Part shown: in pieces, positions 34,390 to 42,912 of the stretch
Numbering within the stretch: position 1 is the first letter of the stretch
Layout of the letters: every line of letters begins with the position of its first letter
Assembly (NCBI RefSeq): GCF_026965535.1
Contig: NZ_CP114039.1
Span: forward strand, 4,898,001-4,962,000
Source of the DNA: Corallococcus sp. NCRR
Lineage (GTDB): Bacteria; Myxococcota; Myxococcia; Myxococcales; Myxococcaceae
Reading direction: 5' to 3'
DNA: 64,000 nt
Program-made: the position numbers and the translations under genes
The notes under the pieces: model-generated
Databases searched by the model: none
Told to the model about the DNA's origin: nothing
Seen by the model: the letters and a program-made list of their open reading frames with translations, nothing else

Positions 34390-36240
34390 GTGGCCGGTCC
34401 CATCCTCGTCGTCGACGACGACCTGTTCTTCCGACAACTCGCCACGGACCTGCTGTCGCGCCGGGGGCACCGCGTGGTGGCGGTGGAGAACGCCACCCTG
34501 GCGCTCGAAGAGGTGGCCCGGGCGACGTTCGACCTGGTGCTCACCGACGTGGTGATGCCCGGCGTGGACGGCTTCGCGCTCACCGCGCGCCTGCGCGAAC
34601 GCGACCCCGAGCAGGAGGTCATCCTCGTCAGCACGCGCGACGACGTACAGGGCTCGGAGGTCGCGCTGCGCCTGGGCGTGGCGGACTGCCTCGTCAAGCC
34701 GGTGGAGGAGTCGGACCTGCTGCTCGCGGTGGACCGCGCCATGGAGCGCGCCCAGCTGCGCCACGAGCGCGCCCGGCTCCAGGACGAGAACCTGGAGTTC
34801 GCCCGCTTCCACAACCTCCAGCAGCGCTGCCTGGAGCTGCTCTCCCATCCCGACCTGGAATGGCTCCAGGAGCGCGTCATCGCGGACCTGGGCGCGGTGT
34901 GCGACGCGCAGAGCGCCGCGCTGTGGGTGGTGGACGACCGGGGAGACCTGGCGCTGCGCTCCTACCGGGGCCTGCTCGACAAGCAGTTCCTGCCGGAGAA
35001 GATGAGCCCGGAGGGGCCGCTGTCCCTGCGCCTGCGCGAAGCCGCGCCGTGGCTCGCGCGGGATGAGCGCTCGCCGGTGCTGTACGTGCCGCTGGTGGCC
35101 GCCGGGGAGGTGATGGGCCTGGCGCAGCTGTCCGACCCGCTCACCGGTGACTTCCGGCTGGAGCACACACGCGACGCGAAGGTGCTGGCGGACTTCGCCG
35201 CGGTGGGCGTGAAGAACGGCCGCAAGCTGATGGCGCTCCAGCGCCTGGGCCTGCGCGACCGCGACACCGCCGCGTACAACCTCAGCTACTTCACCGACTA
35301 CGCGTCCAAGGAGATCTACAAGGCGCGCAGGTACGGGCGCACGTTCTCGCTCCTGACCTTCAGCATCGACAACCTTCCGCTGGTGCGCGTGCGGCTGGGC
35401 GCGCAGGACGCGAAGAAGGCGGTGCGCGGCATCATCAAGGCGCTCAGTAAAATCATCCGCGACTCGGACGTCATCGCGAAGGCGAGCGACCAGGAGTTCT
35501 ACCTCCTCTTGCCGGAGACGGACTTCTTCGGCGCCATGATGTTCGTGCGCCGCGCCGTCGCCGCCGTGCGCGACGAGCCGGAGGTGCAGGACGTGGAGGC
35601 CCGTCTGCCGCTCGCGCTCGTGGGCGGGGCGAGCACGTTCCCCAAGGACGGCGAGGACTTCGACGAGCTGGTGCACCGCTGCCGCCGCCGCATGGACGAG
35701 CGCCGCGCGTCGCTCCAGCGCCGGCTGATGCTGGACGGGCTGCCGTTCTGGGACGAGGTGGACCTGCTCCTGGGCACGCCCAACAGCCCGCGCCTGCCCA
35801 CGGACGATCGCGCGGAGCCCAGCCGCCGGGGCAAGGTGGCGGACGTGCTCTTCGACGAGCTCCAGGTGGAGATCGCCCGGGAGCTGGTGCGCGACCCGGG
35901 CTCGCGCGGGCTGCTCTACGTGGGCGGCCCGGAGATCCGCGCGGACCTGCCGCTGGCGGTGGGCCTGGAGCAGGCGCCGCCGGACCTGTCGTCGCGCATC
36001 TACCTGTTGGGCCGCCGCGTGGACCTGGAGTCGCATGCGGCGCTCACGCCGGTGTTCCTGGAAGGGGATGAGCGGGTGGCGCGCCACGAGTTCATCCTCT
36101 GGCTGTCGGAGAGCGCGTCGTATGCGCTGATCCAACGGCGCGGGCGGGGCGCGACGTGGGGGTTCCACACCTCGGACACCGCGGTGGTGGACGGGCTCAT
36201 CTCCAAGCTGCAGGCCGAATACGACCTGCAGCCCTACTGA
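34390..36240 (+). CDS. Response regulator: REC-GAF-degenerate GGDEF
   Basis: A 616-residue protein. A receiver domain (residues 3-120; Asp10/Asp11, phospho-acceptor Asp53 in LVLTDVVMPG, Lys in LVKPVEE) leads to a GAF-like domain (about 150-285) and a GGDEF-type cyclase fold (about 300-440). In the last, the signature position reads SDQEF in IAKASDQEFYLLLPETD, so diguanylate cyclase activity is unlikely. About 175 further residues show no family. GTG 34390 is the only start that places the receiver at the N-terminus. It probably acts as a phosphorylation-dependent scaffold or c-di-GMP-insensitive effector. Confidence 0.82.
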   Translation: MAGPILVVDDDLFFRQLATDLLSRRGHRVVAVENATLALEEVARATFDLVLTDVVMPGVDGFALTARLRERDPEQEVILVSTRDDVQGSEVALRLGVADCLVKPVEESDLLLAVDRAMERAQLRHERARLQDENLEFARFHNLQQRCLELLSHPDLEWLQERVIADLGAVCDAQSAALWVVDDRGDLALRSYRGLLDKQFLPEKMSPEGPLSLRLREAAPWLARDERSPVLYVPLVAAGEVMGLAQLSDPLTGDFRLEHTRDAKVLADFAAVGVKNGRKLMALQRLGLRDRDTAAYNLSYFTDYASKEIYKARRYGRTFSLLTFSIDNLPLVRVRLGAQDAKKAVRGIIKALSKIIRDSDVIAKASDQEFYLLLPETDFFGAMMFVRRAVAAVRDEPEVQDVEARLPLALVGGASTFPKDGEDFDELVHRCRRRMDERRASLQRRLMLDGLPFWDEVDLLLGTPNSPRLPTDDRAEPSRRGKVADVLFDELQVEIARELVRDPGSRGLLYVGGPEIRADLPLAVGLEQAPPDLSSRIYLLGRRVDLESHAALTPVFLEGDERVARHEFILWLSESASYALIQRRGRGATWGFHTSDTAVVDGLISKLQAEYDLQPY

Positions 36241-36268
36241 CTGACGTCACGAAGCGGAGCAAGCGACC

Positions 36269-37768
36269 TTGGCCCAGGTGCGGAAGATCCTCATCGCCGA
36301 CCCCGACCTCGACTCGGTGCGCGCGCTGTCGCGGGCGCTGCGCACGAAGGGCTATCAGGTGCATTACGCGCCGGATGGCTCGCGGGCGCTGGAGGTCGCG
36401 GTGCTCCGGCACCCGGACCTGACGCTCTTCGACGAGGCGTGCCGGCTCCTGGACGCGCGCACGTTCGTGCAGATCCTCCGCACCAACCCGCGCACGGAAG
36501 ACATCCCGGTGGTGCTCACCACGTCCAGCCTGGACTCGGACCGGGCGCGGGGCATGCGGGACGGCACGCTGCGCAAGCCCTTCAACCTGGACGAGGTGCT
36601 CAGCCGCATCGAGCACATCTTCCGGCGCAACGAAGCGGCCAAGGACCTCAAGAGCGAGCAGCAGGAAATCGAAGGTTCGCTCAGCCAGCTCAGCATCCCG
36701 GACCTCATGCAGATATTGGGCATGAACAAGCGCAACGGGCGCCTGGCGCTGGAGCGCGGTTCGGAGCGCGGGGAGATCACCGTCTCGGATGGGCGCACGG
36801 TGAACGCGCGGCTGGGGAGGGTGGAAGGGGAGAAGGCGCTGTTCCGGCTGTTGGCGTGGACGGAGGGCAACTTCACCTTCACGCCCGGCACCAGCGCCGC
36901 GCGTCCGCGCATCAACCGCGCCATGGACGACGCGCTCCTGGAGGGCATGCGCCAGTCGGACGAGGTGAACCGCCTGTTGCCGGGCCTGCCGCCGCGCCAC
37001 ACGCGGCTGATGCTGGCGCCGGAGGTGGACCTGTCCGAGGAGCAGCACCCGGTGACGGCGCAGGTGATGGAGCTCTTGCGCCAGCCGCGCGCGCTGGGCG
37101 AGGTGCTGGACCTGGCGCCCGCCACGGACATGGAGGTGCTGGGCGTGCTGTCCACGCTGCTCCAGAAGGGCGTGGCGCGCCCCACGGAGAGCGAAGGCCA
37201 GAACCTGGGCGCGGGCGACCTCATCGGCGCGGCGGAGGTGCACGCGCTGCGCGGGCGCCTGCTCCGCACGCGGACGCTGGCGAAGGTGGCGACGGCGAAG
37301 GTCTTCGTCTGCGGCAGCGGTTCATCCGCGGCGCGCCGCATCCTGGCGAGGGTGCCGGGACTGGAGGCGATGTCGGCGGATCCCACCGCGGTGAAGAGCG
37401 GCTTCGGGACGCTGGGGCGCCTGGAGCTGAGCGACGTGCTGAACGTGGACTTCTGCGTGCTGCCGCCCGCGGAGGCCGCGCGTCCGCTGTGGCGTCCGTT
37501 CAGCGCGGGGGCCATTGGCGCGCTGTTGATGGACAACTCGGAGCCGGCGGTGCGGCTGGCGCACTACCTGGCGTGGGAGGTCCGCATCCCCATCGTGGTG
37601 GTGGGCACGGAGGTGCCGGCGCCGTTGCAGGGCGCCCCGGCGGGAGTGATCGCTCCCGGTGAGGACCTCACGGAGGCCCTGCGCGCCATGCTGGTCCAGG
37701 CGCTCAACCCCGCGCCCACGCTGCCCGGTGTCACGCAGGTGCAGCGCGCGTCCGTGACGCCCCCGTGA
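36269..37768 (+). CDS. REC-PATAN (DUF4388) protein with pseudoGTPase-like C-terminus
   Basis: A 499-residue protein. The receiver domain (1-120) has Asp11, phospho-acceptor Asp55 and Lys103. A PATAN/DUF4388 domain (about 133-205) contains GSLSQLSIPDLMQILGMNKR and GRLALERG, followed by helices to about 330. The last 155 residues resemble a small Ras-like GTPase in layout (AKVFVCGSGSSAARRIL, then a GAIGALLMDNSEP strand and IPIVVVGTE), but the P-loop Lys and the NKxD motif are missing. TTG start after CGGAGC, 28 bases after the previous gene. Likely a signalling adaptor. Confidence 0.8.
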   Translation: MAQVRKILIADPDLDSVRALSRALRTKGYQVHYAPDGSRALEVAVLRHPDLTLFDEACRLLDARTFVQILRTNPRTEDIPVVLTTSSLDSDRARGMRDGTLRKPFNLDEVLSRIEHIFRRNEAAKDLKSEQQEIEGSLSQLSIPDLMQILGMNKRNGRLALERGSERGEITVSDGRTVNARLGRVEGEKALFRLLAWTEGNFTFTPGTSAARPRINRAMDDALLEGMRQSDEVNRLLPGLPPRHTRLMLAPEVDLSEEQHPVTAQVMELLRQPRALGEVLDLAPATDMEVLGVLSTLLQKGVARPTESEGQNLGAGDLIGAAEVHALRGRLLRTRTLAKVATAKVFVCGSGSSAARRILARVPGLEAMSADPTAVKSGFGTLGRLELSDVLNVDFCVLPPAEAARPLWRPFSAGAIGALLMDNSEPAVRLAHYLAWEVRIPIVVVGTEVPAPLQGAPAGVIAPGEDLTEALRAMLVQALNPAPTLPGVTQVQRASVTPP

Positions 37769-37778
37769 AGCGGGGGTT
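37760..37778. terminator. Small hairpin at convergent stops
   Basis: CCCCCG-TGAAG-CGGGGG (37760-37776), followed by TT, has the upstream gene's TGA in its loop and ends directly before the P450 gene stop. Six base pairs only. Confidence 0.35.
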
Positions 37779-39148
37779 CAGCTCCTGCGCTCCAGGTACA
37801 TGGGGAGCTCGCCCTTCGGCCACAGCGTCAGGTTCGCGTTCATTTCCAGCGTGAAGCCGGGCGCTTCGCGCAGCCGGTAGTGCTGGGCCACGGTGGCCAC
37901 GATGAGCTGCGCCTCCATCATCGTGAAGCCGCTGCCAATGCACATCCTGGGGCCGCCGCTGAAGGGGAAGTACGCGAAGCGGTGGCGCTTCGCGGCGGCC
38001 TCGGGGGCGAAGCGCTCCGGGCGGAAGGCGTCCGGCTCCTCCCAGAAGTCCGGATGGCGCTGCGTGACGTAGGCGCACAGGTTCACCGAGGTCCCCTTCG
38101 GGATGCGGAAGCCGCCGATGACGTCGTCCTCCTCCACGGTGCGGCTGAAGATGGGCACCGACGGGTACAGCCGCATCGCCTCCTCCACCACCTGCTTCGT
38201 GTACGTGAGCCTCGGCATGTCCTCCAGCGTTGGGGCGCGGCCTCCCAGCACCGTGTCCAGTTCCGAGTGCAGCCGGGCCTCGGCCTCCGGGTGCTTCGCC
38301 AGCAGGCCCCACGTCCAGCTCAGCGCCGTGGCCGTCGTCTCATGGCCGGCGAGGAGCATCGTCATCACCTCGGCCCCCAACTGCTCATCCGTCATGCCCT
38401 CGCCGGTGTCCTCGTCGCGCGCGAGCATCAACATGGAGAGCAGGTCACCCGAGTCGTCGCCGCGCTCACGCCGCGTGGCGATGATGCCCCGCACGGTTTC
38501 CTGTAGCGATGCGCGAGCCTCCCGGAAGGCCCGGTCGTAGCGGGTGGGCAGCACGGGCGGCAGCATCCGGAAGGTGCGGAAGCGCTCCGCGATCTGCTTG
38601 CCCAGTTCGGTGAAGGCCACGCCCACCTGCTCTGTCTGGGCCTCCACGGACGTGCCGAAGAGGGCCTCCCCGACGATGGTCAGCGTCAGCCGCTTCATCT
38701 CCTCGCTGATGCCCAGCGGCGTCCCGTTCGCGGAGGCCGGCTCCCAGCGTTGGAGCATCGCCTCCGTGTGACGGACCATGCCCGCGGCCATGCCCGCGAT
38801 GCGCTGCCGGTGGAAGGCGGGCTGCGCCAGCCGCCGCTGCCGGAGCCAGAAGTCCCCCGTGCTCACGAGCAGCCCGTTGCCGGTGAGCCACCGGACCATG
38901 CGGTACGTGAGGTGTTCCTTCGTGTAGTTCTTCGCGTGGTCCTGCAGCACCTGCTTCACGCCCTCCGGGTGCGCGATGAGGTGCGCGCGCTGGGGGCCCA
39001 GCCGGTAGCTCACCACGTCCCCGTACTGGCGATGAAGCGTGCTCATGCAGCCCAGGAGGTCGCGGCGCACGTCGGGCAGGATGCCCATGAGCAGGTGGCC
39101 CCGGTGACTCGGAGCCCGACGGGTGACGTCGGCGGTGGCGGTGGTCAT
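37778..39148 (-). CDS. Cytochrome P450
   Basis: A soluble heme monooxygenase of 456 residues. It has the I-helix oxygen-binding motif LLAGHETTATAL, the K-helix EAMRLYP (ExxR), the PERF motif (FRPERFAP), and the heme-ligand loop FPFSGGPRMCIGSG with the axial Cys. The sequence is closer to the fatty-acid/terpene class (CYP102/CYP4-like) than to the actinobacterial type, but the substrate cannot be read from it. No ferredoxin partner is adjacent. ATG 39148 gives the usual N-terminus; upstream in-frame codons lack conservation. Confidence 0.92.
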   Translation of the reverse strand: MTTATADVTRRAPSHRGHLLMGILPDVRRDLLGCMSTLHRQYGDVVSYRLGPQRAHLIAHPEGVKQVLQDHAKNYTKEHLTYRMVRWLTGNGLLVSTGDFWLRQRRLAQPAFHRQRIAGMAAGMVRHTEAMLQRWEPASANGTPLGISEEMKRLTLTIVGEALFGTSVEAQTEQVGVAFTELGKQIAERFRTFRMLPPVLPTRYDRAFREARASLQETVRGIIATRRERGDDSGDLLSMLMLARDEDTGEGMTDEQLGAEVMTMLLAGHETTATALSWTWGLLAKHPEAEARLHSELDTVLGGRAPTLEDMPRLTYTKQVVEEAMRLYPSVPIFSRTVEEDDVIGGFRIPKGTSVNLCAYVTQRHPDFWEEPDAFRPERFAPEAAAKRHRFAYFPFSGGPRMCIGSGFTMMEAQLIVATVAQHYRLREAPGFTLEMNANLTLWPKGELPMYLERRS

Positions 39149-39288
39149 CGGGCGCGAAGTTATCACGCCGACCTGCCCCGCGTGCATGGGCCGCGGGCGC
39201 CAACCCGGGAGCCGCGAAGCCCTGAAGGAGGCGGGCGCCGGAATCCGCTCTTCACGGGGAATGTTTTCCCCACAGGAGGGGAACACGG

Positions 39289-39888
39289 ATGATCAAGACG
39301 CTGAGGGACGCGGAAGAGCTGGTGCGCACGCGCCACGTCATCACCGAGGTGCCCACCCACGGGCCCACGTCCCTCGTCGAACAGGTCATGGGCGGCAGGC
39401 CCACCGGCAGCTGGCGCGACCACGCGAAGGGGCGCCTCGCGTACCGGCTGGGGCGCATGCTGCGCGCGTCGAAGGACGTGCTCGCGGTGCGGCTGGTGGA
39501 GGGCAAGGTCGCCTTCGTGGACCCCACGCTCTGGCCCGCCGTCTACCGCGTGGCCATGGAGCCCTCGCGCCGCCGTCCGTCACTCCAGGGCCTGTCCCCG
39601 GACGCCCGGGCGCTGCTCTCCACCGTGGAGCGCGACAAGCGCGTCCCCCTGGACAAGGAAGGCCCGTGGACCAAGGCGCGCGAGGCGCTGGAGGAGCGGC
39701 TGCTGGTCCACTTCTCCGAAGCGCAGGAGGACGACGGCCGCCATGTCGCGGTGCTGCGCTCGTGGCGGGACTGGGCCTCTGACTCGCTCAAGGCGGACGC
39801 GGCCCGGCTCTCCTACGAGGACGCCCAGGCGCGGCTCCGGGCCGCGTGCGACGGGGCGCCCACGGGCCTGGGGCCCTGGGTGTTCTAG
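39289..39888 (+). CDS. Hypothetical protein
   Basis: I do not recognise this 199-residue protein. It is mixed alpha/beta, rich in Arg and acidic residues, with no signal peptide or membrane helix. It has a compact central segment (VAFVDPTLWPAVYRVAMEP) and a helical C-terminal half. ATG 39289 follows GGAGGGGAACACGG. It is divergent from the P450 gene and convergent with the small gene at 39.9 kb. Confidence 0.65.
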   Translation: MIKTLRDAEELVRTRHVITEVPTHGPTSLVEQVMGGRPTGSWRDHAKGRLAYRLGRMLRASKDVLAVRLVEGKVAFVDPTLWPAVYRVAMEPSRRRPSLQGLSPDARALLSTVERDKRVPLDKEGPWTKAREALEERLLVHFSEAQEDDGRHVAVLRSWRDWASDSLKADAARLSYEDAQARLRAACDGAPTGLGPWVF

Positions 39889-39901
39889 CCGCGCGCGGAC
39901 G

Positions 39902-40246
39902 TCAGGCCGCTTCGTCCAGGATCTCCAGCGCGTCACGGACGCCCGGCAGCCGGGCGAGCAGCTCGTACTCCGCGGGCTGGAGCATGGACACGCGGCGGCC
40001 CGCGACGCGCTCCATCCACAGCTCGATGCGGTGGTCTCCGTCCGGGTTGACCTGGCGGGAGATGCGGGCCCGGCGGCCCTCCTTGTGACAGGCCAGGATG
40101 TCCTGCTGGAGGCTGCGCAGACGGCGGAACACCTTCAGCGCCATTCGACCCTCGGGGGTGTCGAACGTGTGGAAATGCCGGTTCCGCGACAGCGGCCGGC
40201 TGGGATCATGAAGCCTCTCCACGAGGCGGCGCACGAAAGGGTCCAT
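39902..40246 (-). CDS. Small conserved hypothetical protein
   Basis: A 114-residue basic protein with no recognised family. The N-terminal half is arginine-rich and helical (MALKVFRRLRSLQQDIL); the C-terminal half has a beta strand (DHRIELWMERVAG) and a final helix. ATG 40246 is chosen because the open frame upstream loses coding character and runs into the oppositely oriented lipoprotein gene. Confidence 0.6.
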   Translation of the reverse strand: MDPFVRRLVERLHDPSRPLSRNRHFHTFDTPEGRMALKVFRRLRSLQQDILACHKEGRRARISRQVNPDGDHRIELWMERVAGRRVSMLQPAEYELLARLPGVRDALEILDEAA

Positions 40247-40286
40247 CGACGGAGAAGGATAACATCCGCTACCCTGTCCCTCAGCG

Positions 40287-41612
40287 ATGCCCCATCGATT
40301 TTTGCCCCGTCCCTGGACGCTCGTCCTGCTCCTGCCGCTTGCTTGCAAGGACCCGGAGACGGCGGCCGCGCAGAAACAGGCCGTCCAGGTCCAGAACTCC
40401 CTGTCCCAGGGGCGTGAGGCGCTCTCGCAGGGCCAGTACGTCCGCGCCATCTCCGAACTGCGCAAGGCCGCCAACGCCGCGCCGGAGAGCGTGGAGCCGC
40501 TCCTCCTGCTGGCCAGTGCCCACCAGGGCGCCGGCAACCCGGGCGCGGCCATCCTCACGCTCAAGCAAGCGGAGGGCCTCATCCCGGGCACGGACCCCGT
40601 CATCCAGAAGCAGCTCGCCGACCTGTTCCTGCGGGAGGGGCAGATTCCCCAGGCCATCTCCACGCTGGTGTCGCTGCGGGACGAGGGCAAGCTGCCCAAG
40701 GAGGACATCCTGTCGCTGGCCCGCCTCCAGGCGCGGCAGGGGCACCCGGATGATGCCTTCACCACGCTGGAGCGCATCCTCCGGGAGAACCCGGACGACG
40801 CCGCGACGAAGACCGTGGAGGCCGAGATCCTGCTCATGAAGGGCGAGGAGCTGCTCGCGGCCAACCTGATGGACCGCGTGCTCCAGAATTCGCCCAGCTT
40901 CACGCCCGCGCGGCTCTTGCGCGCGCGCTTCTTCCTGATGAGCGGCGTCAGCGACATGGCGGAAGCGGACCTCCAGTCCGTGCCGCCCGAGGACGCGGAC
41001 ACCACGGACGTGGTGGCGATGAAGGCCCGCGTGCTCATGGCGCTCGGGCGTCCGGCGGAAGCGGAGGGCGCGCTGCGCAAGCTCCTGGAGGACGACGCGG
41101 AGAACGCGGAGGCCACCGCGTGGCTGGCGGAGATCGTCTGCGCCCAAGGCCGCGCGTCGGAGGCCCAGCAGTTGGTGGAGCGCGCGCTGCACCTGCGCCC
41201 GCGCTATGCCCGCGCGCTGTACGTGCGCGGCCGCGTGCTGGAGGAGCAGAGCGACGCGCGGGGGGCGGAGGACAGCTACCGCTTCGCCCTCAAGGCGGAG
41301 CCCTCCTTCCCGCCCGCGCTGTCGCGCATGTGGCGGCTGCACCTGAAGGCCGGCCGCAAGCCGGAGGCGCAGGAGGTGCTGGAGCGGCTGACGAGCCTGA
41401 ACGAGGCGACCGTGGAGGAGAAGGCCGCGCTCGCGAACCTCTACGCCCAGTTCGAGACGCAGCTGCCGCGCGGCAAGAAGCTCATCGACGAGGCCCTGAA
41501 GCGCGAGCCGCAGAACCCCGAGTACCTGCGCATCCAGAAGGCCATCGACAAGGCGACGCCCAAGAAGAAGAAGGCACCGACGGGGCCCATCATCATCCGC
41601 GGGCGGCGCTGA
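40287..41612 (+). CDS. TPR lipoprotein
   Basis: A 441-residue protein. The signal peptide has a lipobox-like end (LVLLLPLAC followed by Lys-Asp), so it is probably lipid-anchored. After it come about nine to ten TPR units, for example QGREALSQGQYVRAISELRK, LLASAHQGAGNPGAAILTLK and RVLMALGRPAEAEGALRKLL. The tail is lysine-rich (ATPKKKKAP). Likely a periplasmic or outer-membrane scaffold for protein complexes. Its last 20 bases overlap the 3' end of the convergent M16 peptidase gene. Confidence 0.85.
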   Translation: MPHRFLPRPWTLVLLLPLACKDPETAAAQKQAVQVQNSLSQGREALSQGQYVRAISELRKAANAAPESVEPLLLLASAHQGAGNPGAAILTLKQAEGLIPGTDPVIQKQLADLFLREGQIPQAISTLVSLRDEGKLPKEDILSLARLQARQGHPDDAFTTLERILRENPDDAATKTVEAEILLMKGEELLAANLMDRVLQNSPSFTPARLLRARFFLMSGVSDMAEADLQSVPPEDADTTDVVAMKARVLMALGRPAEAEGALRKLLEDDAENAEATAWLAEIVCAQGRASEAQQLVERALHLRPRYARALYVRGRVLEEQSDARGAEDSYRFALKAEPSFPPALSRMWRLHLKAGRKPEAQEVLERLTSLNEATVEEKAALANLYAQFETQLPRGKKLIDEALKREPQNPEYLRIQKAIDKATPKKKKAPTGPIIIRGRR

Positions 41613-42912
41613 CGGCGGGCGCGGAGGAGGGCAGCCCCTCCGCGTCCATGACGACCTTCTCCAGCGCCTTGAGCCCCTTGCGCTGGCCCACCGCCACCAC
41701 GAGCAGGTTCTCGCGGGTGAAGTAGCGCCGGGCCACCTCGCGCACCCGCGCGGCTGACTGCCGGTCCACCTGATCCGCGCGGTGGCCGAACGTCTCCGGA
41801 CGGCGGAAGAGCTCCACGCCGCCGAACCACCCGGCCAGCTCGCCCGGCGAGTCCTGGGAGAACTCCAGCAGCATCCGGTGGCGGCGCTTGGCGCGGTTCA
41901 GCTCCTCCTCGCCCGCCTCCTGCTCGCACAACTCGGAGAGCACGCGCAGCGCCTCCGCCACCACGAGCGACGCCTTCTCCGGCGCGCTGGCCGCTTCAAT
42001 CTCGAAGAGGCTGAGGTCGTGGTACGTGTCCAGCCCCGCCTGCACCGAGTACGCGAGGCCGCGCTTCTCCACGATTTCGAACGGCAGCCGCGACGACAGC
42101 CCGTCGTCCAGCAGGCGCCGCAGGATCTGGAGCGCGGGGAAGTCCTCGTGCTGCTCCGGCACGGCGCGGAAGGTGAGCTTGAACTCGGTCTGCGACTCGT
42201 CGTGGGAGACGAAGTGGAAGTGCGGTCCGGGGCCCAGCGGCGGCGGCGCGCTCTCCGTGGTGGCGCTGCCCGTGGGCAGGTGGGCGAAGGCGCGCTCGGC
42301 CAGGGCCAGCACCTCCGAGTGCTTCACGCTGCCCGCGGCGGACACCACCAGGTTGCCGGCCACGTAGTGCCGGGCGAAGTGCTCCAGCACCTGGGCGTGG
42401 GTGAGCGCCTTCACGGACTCGCGGGTGCCGGCGATCTTCAGGGACAGCGGGTGGCCGGGGAAAAGCAGGCGCTTGGACAGGTTGTCCAGGTCGATGTCGC
42501 GCCCCTTGTCGTCCACCTCGTCGAGCATCTCCTCCAGGATGATCTGCCGCTCCACCTCCATGTCGGTGAGGCGGGGGCGGGTGAGCATGTCGCCGATGAC
42601 GTCCAGGCCCACGCTCAGGTGCGACGGGTGCAGCGGGGTGTAGTAGTAGCCGTGGTCGCGGGTGGTGGCGCCGTTGAGGTTTCCGCCCACCTCCTCCACG
42701 GCCGCGTTCATCTTCACCGTGTCCGGCCAGGCCTCGCTTCCCCGGAAGAAGAGGTGCTCCAGGAAGTGGCTGACGCCGTTGTTCTCCACCGTCTCATGAC
42801 GGCTGCCGGTCCTCACATAGACGGCCAGCAGGGCGGTGTGCAGGTGGGGCGTTTCGACGGTGACGACGCGCAGCCCCGAGGGCAGCACGTCCCGGTACGG
42901 TGTAAAGCTCAT
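41593..42912 (-). CDS. M16 family zinc peptidase
   Basis: A 439-residue pitrilysin/processing-peptidase homologue. The inverted zinc motif HFLEH (His49, Glu52, His53) and a downstream Glu in IILEEMLDE are present, so it is the catalytic type. Two repeats of the M16 fold follow (about 1-210 and 215-430), the second with RLPFEIVEKRGLAYSV, typical of the substrate-closing half. There is no clear signal peptide. ATG 42912 overlaps the TGA of the sensor kinase gene (ATGA), suggesting coupled expression. Substrates are probably small peptides or processed precursors. Confidence 0.9.
   Translation of the reverse strand: MSFTPYRDVLPSGLRVVTVETPHLHTALLAVYVRTGSRHETVENNGVSHFLEHLFFRGSEAWPDTVKMNAAVEEVGGNLNGATTRDHGYYYTPLHPSHLSVGLDVIGDMLTRPRLTDMEVERQIILEEMLDEVDDKGRDIDLDNLSKRLLFPGHPLSLKIAGTRESVKALTHAQVLEHFARHYVAGNLVVSAAGSVKHSEVLALAERAFAHLPTGSATTESAPPPLGPGPHFHFVSHDESQTEFKLTFRAVPEQHEDFPALQILRRLLDDGLSSRLPFEIVEKRGLAYSVQAGLDTYHDLSLFEIEAASAPEKASLVVAEALRVLSELCEQEAGEEELNRAKRRHRMLLEFSQDSPGELAGWFGGVELFRRPETFGHRADQVDRQSAARVREVARRYFTRENLLVVAVGQRKGLKALEKVVMDAEGLPSSAPAVSAARG

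Noticed and set aside
31715-36168. Two long minus-strand open frames opposite dapF and the REC-GAF gene
   Set aside because: The plus-strand genes have complete catalytic motifs; the antisense frames have none.
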